From a virus, in the IMG/VR virus record IMGVR_UViG_3300035698_008243, positions 1 to 25,822 of that record: DNA of 25,822 nt; one strand, 5' to 3'. Positions 1-7,500 of the stretch are shown piece after piece. Under the pieces are notes generated by a model. The model saw nothing but the letters and a program-made list of their open reading frames with translations, had not been told where the DNA came from and ran no database searches. The position numbers and the translations under genes are program-made. Numbering within the stretch: the first letter of the stretch is position 1; every line of letters begins with the position of its first letter.

Positions 1-2892
1 ACGTTTGAGATTTTCTCCGCCTAAGCGAGTCATCCAATCCTTATCATGTTGTGTAAAATCCTGAGCACGAACGACAAACGGTTCAAAGGGAGGTGGTTTA
101 GGATGCGTTGCAACCAGTCCTACTCCGTTACTCCTCAGTTCCTTAGATACCTTCGGCGTAATTCGTGTCCCTATACTATAATGTAAATAGGGTTTCTCTA
201 GATATAAATTACTTGCACTTGTGACTGATTTCAACTTAGAACCCTCTCTAGGTTGCCATCTGGATGCTAAATAATCATAATCCACAACGTCACCTACCAT
301 ATGGCCATTGTAACCCTCGGGATCATTTATCTTAATTTTGGATATGAAACTACGGGCAAAGAGTTCCAGATTGCGCCTGTTAGTACCTGCTCCATTCTTC
401 TTTAATATTTTATGATACTGTTCCATGAAGTAACGTCTGCCACTGCCTATACCTTTATACTTTACAATCTCTGAAGGGTTGGGTACTCCGTTGCTAAGGA
501 CATCACCTGCTTCTACATTATCGCCTATCTTTACTGCTGTGTGGAGTTCTCGTGGAATATGATACTGCTTACCGCTGACCATGATGTATTTACCACCCTG
601 AGGGGCGTCTTGTATCTTTGCCACCTTACCATCAGCTTCTGATAATATTGCACCACCTACAAACTCTTTAGGGACTTGTACAAATTGATTTACTTCTTTG
701 AAACCTGTTAGACCTACTTCCTCTTCGTCTTTACCGCCTACTCCGCCTATGTGCTTCGAACCAAGACCGGATTGTGTTAGTGCCTCTACAAAGGAACGTA
801 CAGCATTGATGCCCACAGCCTCGCCTATATCAGGTAAGGTACCTTTCTCTCTTACACCTGTGCACTGTTGGCATACGCCTTCTGGTGCTTCACATGTTAA
901 AGGGCTACGTACTGTTACTTTCTTGTCGGTCATAAGGGGTAAGTGTTCTGCTTGTATAATTGTACCGGCTTTAAGGGTACCGACAGGCTGCAGTAGTATA
1001 CTGCCTACATTGTCAGAGTCGTCACCTTCTACTTTAAGGCCTTGTGTAACTCCGCAGTCGGGCATAGTTACTATATTACGATGGGCTACGTTTGTTAATT
1101 GTTTGCTTAAATAGCCTGACTCAGCTGTACTGAATTGTGTATCGGAGTTAGATACTACCATTCCATTAGCTAGTACAAATAGATGATCAGGGTGGTTCAC
1201 TGATAAATCATACGTATTTATTTTATAGGAGTCTGATTTACCTGTATACCCGAAAACAAGACTATCGTCCCTGTTATTAGGGGTATGCTTACTAAGTAGT
1301 TCTCTAAATTCATCTGATTTTCTTCCATACGCCAGTAGTTTATTAAATTTATAAATAGAAGACTCATTAGTTACTCTAAGGGTGTACATATCAAGTCTGT
1401 GTATTATCTCTTTTCCACTCTTATTAAAGGATCTGGTCTTTGAAAGTTTAACAGGGCTTACAGTTGTTGTGTAGATGCCAAACCTGGTTTGTAACAGTTC
1501 TTTTAGTTGGTTCAATAATATTTCTGAAGACATCGACCAGCCTACACCTGGTAAGTTAGATGTATTACTACCTTTGCGGCACCAACCGTCCGACTCATAT
1601 AACCCATGTATCAAATTAGCTATATCAGCATTTGACCATCTCTTACTCTCCTCTGGTATAAACTTAGTATGGGAATGTGTGCCCAGTAATCCAAAGGTAT
1701 CAAGCCATCTTTTTATAGGGTTTCTGTGTTTTGCTTGGTCTCTAATCCCTTTTCCAATTACTACGTACTCTAAGGAGGGCTCTCCGGACGTTCTATTCCT
1801 CTTTATATGTTTAAGCTGAACATTGTTTAGATCCTTGTTAAGCTTCTCTATTAGATCAACATCTATTGAAGATAACGTAACACTATATTTCTCGCTTAAA
1901 TGTCCATCGCCTAATAATAAGCCCAATAAACGAGCATACGGCTGTGAGGTTTCTGCCTTACATTGATAGGTGCCGGCCGGTGTCATGCCAAAACAACGCC
2001 ATGCCTGGCTGAGAGGTAGCTTAGAAGGGATTCTTAGATGAGGTGTTGCCTGTCCATTCTTAATGACAGAGAGGACTTTATGGTTTTCTGTAGCTGTTAG
2101 TGTTACAAGATTATCCATCCTTCCTACCCTGAACGTGTAATCATTAACTTTTCGTTCCCCATTATCAAAAGTGTCGATAACCTCTACCGGAAAAGTATTT
2201 CCTTCAGTATCGGCTCCTATTACCCTCTCACCTTTGGTTATGTCTTTTATAGCTTTAACGGAGAAATCAGCCATTCTAACCAATGTGCTTCCTGCGAGGC
2301 ACATGCCCTTTCTGGAGGATTGAGCACCAAGCCAATAAGGTAAAGGAGATACACCACTACCATAGGAGTCCAGTCCTGGGAATGGTATTGTCTTGCCTGT
2401 AGAATCTGCCATAAGCATATCACCGAAGACAGTCTGCATAAGCTGTGTCTTATTCCCTCTGGAGCCACTTTCTATTTGTCTGGCCATAGAGTTGTTACGG
2501 GCCAAGAGATCCCTATATACTGTTTCGGATAAGTTCTTGGAGGCTTTATTGGTTACCTTCGTAATCTCATCAAGCTTCTGCTCAGATGTAAGGCCTGTGC
2601 TATTTGTTATAAGGTGTATTCTTTGCTTGAGTTCTTGCTTCTTATTCCTGATGGAGGCAGGGACTGTTAAATCTTTGAGACTAATACTAGCTTCACGGCC
2701 ATATGTAGTTGCTACATTACGACCTATGTTATTAAGTTTTTGGAGGGTGTCGTTATACTTACCTGGATCTTTCTTAGCAAGATCAGTCATAAGATCACCG
2801 ATCCGCTTACCATCTATAGCCTCTTCGGCATAAGAACGATAAGCAGCAGGTAAAGCATCTTTAACTAGTTCTTTGCCTACTGTCGTGATCAT
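1..2892 (-). CDS. RNA polymerase beta-prime subunit, C-terminal part, with intein (partial at left edge)
   Basis: This gene encodes the second half of a bacterial-type beta-prime subunit. The frame is open from the ATG at 2892 to the window edge (964 codons), so the C-terminus lies outside. Residues 1-60 match the E. coli region that begins at TTVGRAI (here ITTVGKELV). SGSRGNKTQL matches SGARGSAAQI. The bridge helix reads SSRKGM, then an intein (198-582), then SDTQFSTAESGYLSKQL. The second zinc site is intact: C613, C667, C674 and C677, with E. coli spacing between the last three. The trigger helix/loop follows (GEAVGINAVRSF, His714, IGG). The NADFDGD catalytic loop is absent here because it lies in the gene at 4502-11239, so the two products must assemble. 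The start follows the preceding gene (stop at 2895) directly. Homology is read by eye from remembered E. coli sequence but is dense and collinear. Confidence 0.93.
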   Translation of the reverse strand, partial: MITTVGKELVKDALPAAYRSYAEEAIDGKRIGDLMTDLAKKDPGKYNDTLQKLNNIGRNVATTYGREASISLKDLTVPASIRNKKQELKQRIHLITNSTGLTSEQKLDEITKVTNKASKNLSETVYRDLLARNNSMARQIESGSRGNKTQLMQTVFGDMLMADSTGKTIPFPGLDSYGSGVSPLPYWLGAQSSRKGMCLAGSTLVRMADFSVKAIKDITKGERVIGADTEGNTFPVEVIDTFDNGERKVNDYTFRVGRMDNLVTLTATENHKVLSVIKNGQATPHLRIPSKLPLSQAWRCFGMTPAGTYQCKAETSQPYARLLGLLLGDGHLSEKYSVTLSSIDVDLIEKLNKDLNNVQLKHIKRNRTSGEPSLEYVVIGKGIRDQAKHRNPIKRWLDTFGLLGTHSHTKFIPEESKRWSNADIANLIHGLYESDGWCRKGSNTSNLPGVGWSMSSEILLNQLKELLQTRFGIYTTTVSPVKLSKTRSFNKSGKEIIHRLDMYTLRVTNESSIYKFNKLLAYGRKSDEFRELLSKHTPNNRDDSLVFGYTGKSDSYKINTYDLSVNHPDHLFVLANGMVVSNSDTQFSTAESGYLSKQLTNVAHRNIVTMPDCGVTQGLKVEGDDSDNVGSILLQPVGTLKAGTIIQAEHLPLMTDKKVTVRSPLTCEAPEGVCQQCTGVREKGTLPDIGEAVGINAVRSFVEALTQSGLGSKHIGGVGGKDEEEVGLTGFKEVNQFVQVPKEFVGGAILSEADGKVAKIQDAPQGGKYIMVSGKQYHIPRELHTAVKIGDNVEAGDVLSNGVPNPSEIVKYKGIGSGRRYFMEQYHKILKKNGAGTNRRNLELFARSFISKIKINDPEGYNGHMVGDVVDYDYLASRWQPREGSKLKSVTSASNLYLEKPYLHYSIGTRITPKVSKELRSNGVGLVATHPKPPPFEPFVVRAQDFTQHDKDWMTRLGGENLKR
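1147..2301 (-). mobile_element. Intein 3 with LAGLIDADG domain, in the beta-prime bridge helix
   Basis: A 385-residue intein occupies residues 198-582 of the beta-prime C-terminal protein. It starts with Cys198 (CLAGSTLVRM, block A). It has a TENH block B motif (LVTLTATENHKVL) and two LAGLIDADG-type motifs (ARLLGLLLGDGHLS and ANLIHGLYESDGWCR), each with an acidic residue. It ends with NTYDLSVN...GMVVSN followed by Ser583 of the extein. The flanking exteins join as SSRKGM/SDTQFSTAESGYL, matching E. coli ARKGL/ADTALKTANSGYL, so the insertion is inside the bridge helix. The residue before the terminal Asn is Ser rather than the usual His. Both endonuclease acidic positions are present, so homing activity is plausible. 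Confidence 0.92.
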
Positions 2893-2894
2893 GT

Positions 2895-3692
2895 TTATTC
2901 AGGGGGTAGTTTTGAAAGACGTTTATGCCTTGCCTGGCCTCTGTACTCATTGATGCCGATTTGTGCACCTATACCCATTAGTGCAAACAAAGCGGCCTTC
3001 TTCGCTCCTCCCTGGAGGTTTTTATAGATACTAGCACCATTAATGCTACCTTTACTGCCACCTTTCACGTACTTACCGGCGTTAGCACCCATTTGTAGAT
3101 TACCAGGTTTAAGATTGGGTTTAGAGAAACTAGGCATCTTGAATTTTTTAAAGTTAGGCATCTTGAAGAGTTTAGGTACCTTTTTTAAGGCCCCAGGTAT
3201 CTTGGTTACAGCCCCGGGCACCTTGTTTAAAGATCCACTACTTAACATTTGGGCAGCTACGCCTGTTCCGGCTCCTAATGCTGCCGCACTTGGAGTGCTT
3301 TCTAGTAAACCACCTTCCCCTAAGTTCCAGCTTCTATTCATAAGCTCTGTCCCTGCTCCTTGTTCGCGCGCTGCAGAGTGTTCTCTGATTCTACGAGCGT
3401 TCAAAGCCATTACTCCAAGTAAAGATCCGCCTGCTAGGCCTGCGATGCCGCCGCCTGCTATCGCGCCGACATTATCCATACCACCTGTTACAGCGCCTAG
3501 ACCTGCGCCGAGTGCTGCACCTCCGCCACCATAGAGAAGCATAAACTTAATAATCTCACCCTTGCTAAGCTCACGTGTTACAGGAGCAGCACCTACTGGT
3601 GCTGGGGCGTCCCCTTCAGCTGCTTCTTTCTGTAGCTTGGTCACTTGTATATTGGCTAGTTTATGTAATTCATCTCTAAGTTTCTGGCTCAT
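2895..3692 (-). CDS. Glycine-zipper membrane protein with basic KxP repeats (unknown function)
   Basis: This 265-residue protein matches no family I recognise. It lies between the two polymerase genes; its ATG overlaps the previous stop by 4 bases (ATGA) and the beta-prime C-terminal gene follows within 3 bases. The N-terminus carries two short motifs of the type shared across this cluster (HKLAN near residue 12, QKEAAEG near 23). Residues about 49-97 form two Gly/Ala-rich hydrophobic segments, probably a glycine-zipper membrane hairpin. Residues about 157-198 are a run of Lys-hydrophobic-Pro units (KVPG, KIPG, KVPK, KMPN, KMPS, KPNL), giving a strongly basic, proline-spaced region. A last hydrophobic stretch (ALFALMGIGAQIG) precedes a basic tail. 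A virion-internal or membrane-inserting role is inference from composition and position only. Confidence 0.85.
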   Translation of the reverse strand: MSQKLRDELHKLANIQVTKLQKEAAEGDAPAPVGAAPVTRELSKGEIIKFMLLYGGGGAALGAGLGAVTGGMDNVGAIAGGGIAGLAGGSLLGVMALNARRIREHSAAREQGAGTELMNRSWNLGEGGLLESTPSAAALGAGTGVAAQMLSSGSLNKVPGAVTKIPGALKKVPKLFKMPNFKKFKMPSFSKPNLKPGNLQMGANAGKYVKGGSKGSINGASIYKNLQGGAKKAALFALMGIGAQIGINEYRGQARHKRLSKLPPE

Positions 3693-4426
3693 CTCTGTTT
3701 CTCCTTTAAAGAGCTAACTAGGCTAGCAATAGTGTTAGACTTGGCTGCTGCTTGTACAGGCATTCCTGGAGGCATAGGTGGAGCTGCTCCTTCTGGGGGC
3801 ATTCCCATTCCTGTGCTCTGTAGTAATGCTGAGATTTCTTCAGGGGATCCTGGAGGCATTGGTGCGCCCTCTAATTCAGGAGGCATCATACCTGTATCAG
3901 CTGGAGTCGGTTCTCCGCCCACGAGGGCCGAAAGTGACGTTTCCAACTCTGTTAATTTGTCCATGATCTCTGCATTGGTTGCACGACGTGGTTTTTCAGC
4001 GTCGCCTGCTTTGGCGCCTGCTACTTCTTCCATCAGTGCTTTAAGATCATCCATACTTACTTTAACGACATCGTCACCTTCTTCTTCCGGGGGCATTGGA
4101 GGTGCTCCGCCCAGCATAGCTGGGTCCATCGGCATTCCTGTTGCTGGGTCTATTGGCATTCCTGTTGCTGGGTCTATTGGAGGCATTCCGCCCATCATAG
4201 CTGGATCCATTGGAGGGGCTCCGCCCATAGCTGCTGGGTCCATTGGTGGCATTGGAGGTGCTCCACCCATCATAGCTGGGTCCATTGGAGGTGCTCCGCC
4301 CATCATAGCTGGGTCCATTGGAGGTGCTCCGCCGGCTGCTGCCGCTTGTGCTTCTGGTGTGAGGGGTACGAAGGCTTCTTTTTTGAGGCTTTCTCGCGCT
4401 CCTTTAAGCAGTTTTCTATCAATCAT
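3689..4426 (-). CDS. Met/Pro/Gly-rich repeat protein (unknown function)
   Basis: This 245-residue protein of unknown function sits directly after the beta/beta-prime fusion gene. The start has a good ribosome site (CAGGAG, 7 bases upstream of the ATG). After an N-terminal basic helix with the motif LKKEAF (residues 15-19), residues 32-113 are near-identical copies of GGAPPMDPAMM and variants (PIDPATGM). An acidic middle region (about 114-145, EEEGDD...MDDLKALMEEV) and a predicted helix (ATNAEIMDKLTELETSLSAL) follow, then another Met/Pro/Gly-rich stretch and a basic C-terminal helix. Similar Met/Pro/Gly-rich sequence occurs in the tail of the portal at 14718-16589. Low-complexity composition makes homology unreliable. 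A scaffold-like or disordered linker role is possible but not shown. Confidence 0.82.
   Translation of the reverse strand: MIDRKLLKGARESLKKEAFVPLTPEAQAAAAGGAPPMDPAMMGGAPPMDPAMMGGAPPMPPMDPAAMGGAPPMDPAMMGGMPPIDPATGMPIDPATGMPMDPAMLGGAPPMPPEEEGDDVVKVSMDDLKALMEEVAGAKAGDAEKPRRATNAEIMDKLTELETSLSALVGGEPTPADTGMMPPELEGAPMPPGSPEEISALLQSTGMGMPPEGAAPPMPPGMPVQAAAKSNTIASLVSSLKEKQR
4088..4333 (-). repeat. In-frame minisatellite coding for PPMDPAMMGGA-type repeats
   Basis: Tandem units of about 33 bases (shorter 21-base variants in the middle) encode GGAPPMDPAMM and PIDPATGM repeats, residues 32-113 of the gene at 3689-4426. The units are nearly identical at DNA level (recurring core GGTGCTCCGCCCATCATAG on the plus strand), suggesting recent expansion by slippage or recombination. 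Because the repeats are in frame, copy number could vary without breaking the gene. Confidence 0.9.
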
Positions 4427-4452
4427 TGTATTCTCCTGTTTATATTTGAAAT

Positions 4453-4468
4453 GTCTAACGCGTTAGAC
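4453..4468. repeat. 16-bp perfect palindrome, copy 1 (GTCTAACGCGTTAGAC)
   Basis: This perfect palindrome lies in the 75-base gap between the polymerase fusion gene (ends 4502) and the next gene (starts 4426). On the plus strand it is followed by TTTTT, so it looks like a small hairpin plus T-run pointing against the local minus-strand genes. An identical copy with TTTT on the opposite strand lies at 22107-22122. It could be an operator-like protein binding site or an antisense terminator; the 6-bp stem with CGCG loop is weak for a terminator. Confidence 0.75.
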
Positions 4469-4501
4469 TTTTTAGATACATCCTTAAATATACGTGGGTA
4501 T

Positions 4502-7500
4502 TTAGCTTTTGTCCACTATACGAATAGGATCATCTACGTCTATCTCGCCTTTCCTGTAAGCTTCTTTGGCGTCTGCCTTACTCTTAAAAACTTTAACAGG
4601 TGGACCTGGTTTTTGTCTTGTTGCTATGTTAAGGCCCTGCAAATATTCCCTCATTGGTTTATAATGAGCTTTAAAGTCTTTTATATCCAAAAGGTTCTGT
4701 TCGGGCATCATCTTGCTCGCAACTTCTTGTGCCGCCTTACGTGATACAGGTACGTGGAAGTTTGCTGCATCTCCATCAAAATCCATATTGAATGGTCCTA
4801 CAATACTAGGACTAACCTGTATAGTGCTACCCTTTGTCAGTACTGGCCAGAAACCCATTAAGCTAAACTTATGGAGTGAAGGTGCTCTGTTCAGAATTAC
4901 AGGACGTTCCTCAACTGCCTTTTGTAGTAGAGAATAAGCCGCTGGGTGTTTCTCAGCTGTCATCTTAACTGCGTCTGTTGCTTTATATCCACCCTGTATG
5001 AGTGCTTTAACAACAAATGGTTCATAGATGTTCCAAGCCTGTTCCTCTGGGAGTCCGATCTGATTAAGCTTTAATGCTGGGTTAGGTGTGACTGTTCCTC
5101 TGCCCACCATGTCAACAGCAGATCCTACAACACGGCGTTGGAAGGCACCATACTTAGGGGAACTCTTACCGAATACCCACTTAAGTAATCCACCTACATT
5201 CTTCTGCTGTAGCTTAATTCCATCTGGGTCGTGTAATCCTGTTATTGCTTTAAAGCCTCTATAGATCTGAGCTCTAGCATCTCCCAGCATATCATCAGGT
5301 AGTTGTTCTCTGGCGTCTTTAAAATCTTTGTTAGCATCTATCAGTGCTTTATAGAGGTAGTTAGCATCAGCAACCATTGTCATACCATCTACAGATGTAA
5401 TAGGTCTGTACTTAGGTGGTAGGACTGGTATTCTATCAAGCATGAAGTCTTTAGGGTGCATCTTCTGCAGTTTGATGCTGGCTAATGCTCTATACTTCTT
5501 AATCGCATTGTCCCTACGCGTACCCGTGCTACGCTTTATATCTTCCATGGCATACTTGACCTCTCTGGTAAGGTCGATCTTACCTAGGGCTTTCTTTAAT
5601 GCGTTACCCCCTGTATCACCATTCAACTCTTTACGGCCCTCTGCTACTGCTTCGAAATCTTTTAATGTCATATCTAAGGATCTGCGTAAGCTATCAGCCA
5701 TTACAGGATTAGGGATAGGTTCATCTAATGGGATATAACCCCACTGGTTACCGTCCGGTCCAAATACATCTTTACCGAACAAGCCACCATCAATTGGTCT
5801 GTATGTGTTAGTCTCAAATGTATCAGCTGACTTAACCTGTCGACCCTGGCTGAGACGGCCTACATCATCATTGTTCATGCCGAAGATATCAATACTGCTT
5901 TTGCCTTTACGTACATTAATACCAGCACCCTTTAGGTGTTCAAAGAACTTGCTATGTACTAAAGGTGTACCAGGCATAGTAGGAGTCTTACCAAATTTAA
6001 ATGCACGCCAGAACTCATCGTTGGCCTGCCCTTTAACTATCTTAGCATCTTTAAGGACTTCCATAACAGAGTGACCTATTAAAGCTGAGGTTTCTAAGCC
6101 ACCAAGCCGTTTGCTACCTTCATAGCCACCTGACGCTGGGACGTTATCCATTGTATATCCAGCTGTACCACGGCCTGACTCTTTAGATTCAGCTGTATGT
6201 TTTAATTTATAATAGTAAGCCATCCCGTTAAATACCTTAGGAATAGTCTTACCAGTTTCAGGATCAAGCAGATCATCTGTATCTGATAGTCCGTTTTCTT
6301 TTAGATCAGCCATCGCCTTCTCCGCCGCATCTTCAGTCATAAAGGCCGGTAGATCTATGGCTTTACCTCTTTTCTGGGCTATCTTACCATAGGCAACTTC
6401 AATTAACTGGGCCGGATTAGTACGGGAAACGACGCTTAGAGGACTCATTAATATTTCGAATGGTTTACCCTTCTTATCTAAAGGCATTTGGTTATCAGGT
6501 ACAACCTCTGCTACTACTCCCTTTGAACCATATCTATTTGAATTACCGGACCACACTGTTTTACCATTACGTCTCGTATAGACTATGTGATTAAAAGGCA
6601 TCTCAGGGCAATAGACCTTTCCTGAATAGTTTTCATCCCAGTATTCCGTCTGACCCTTCTGTGTCTTGGCATGCCCGTGGTTGATCGTGGGTTGGTTTTT
6701 ATATCGGTATGTGCTTACCGTGTAGGATGGTTTAGCAAAACAATTTCGTCCGCATATAATGCGTGGTCCACCTTTATCTGTAAGTCTTACAGTGGCGGAC
6801 ATTCCCATATGAAGACATAATCTTTGCCAATCCCCTGCGAGACGGCTGGAGACTGTAGTTATTCCGTGTCCTGCTTGGGTTCTGTGCCCGTCGCCGAACA
6901 TGAACCACTCATAAAAAATGGCCAAAAGATCAGGTGACAGGGTCAGTATGTTATCAGGTATGTACTTTTCGGGTGCTTTTCCAAATTGTTTGAGATAAGA
7001 AGCCCAGTGCTTACTATACACTCTTATTTTTTCAGAATGAGACCCTTCACACCACTTCACACCTAATCTGGTAAAGGCCTTTTGCAGTATATATTTATTA
7101 TTACCTTTTGTTTGGCTTATATCAAAACCATAAGAACCACTACTAGGCTGCCACACTGAATTGCCGTCGGATAGGTAGATGCCCATTATAGTCAGATAAG
7201 CCTCTATCGAAACCTCAGGCCCCTCAACAAGTTTCATGGTTCTACCTACACCCATAACAACGGGTGGTAATTTGAACGTATCCTGGTGTATGCCTTTCCA
7301 CTTACCCGTTTTTTCCAGCCTGTACTTTTTACCATATAAATCAGAGGCCTTATGAAGACCATATTCCCACCTTGCTTCTTTACCCTTTCTAAGGGCTGCA
7401 TAATGTTTATGCTCCTCAGTAACACACAGGCTGACCTGTGTTGTTTCTACTACATGCATACTACCAGAGTGGTCGTAGCTATGCAATGCTGAAGGGTTGA

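Noticed and set aside
1475-1819. Plus-strand open frame within the left polymerase gene
   Set aside because: It is a shadow of the third intein on the opposite strand, with no ribosome site or recognisable protein features.
4088-4333. CRISPR-like direct repeats
   Set aside because: The repeats are contiguous, in frame and coding, with no unique spacers.
3732-4466. Long plus-strand open frame opposite the Met/Pro repeat gene
   Set aside because: It is an Ile/Gly/Ser-rich antisense reading of the repeats, with no ribosome site, against the local operon direction.
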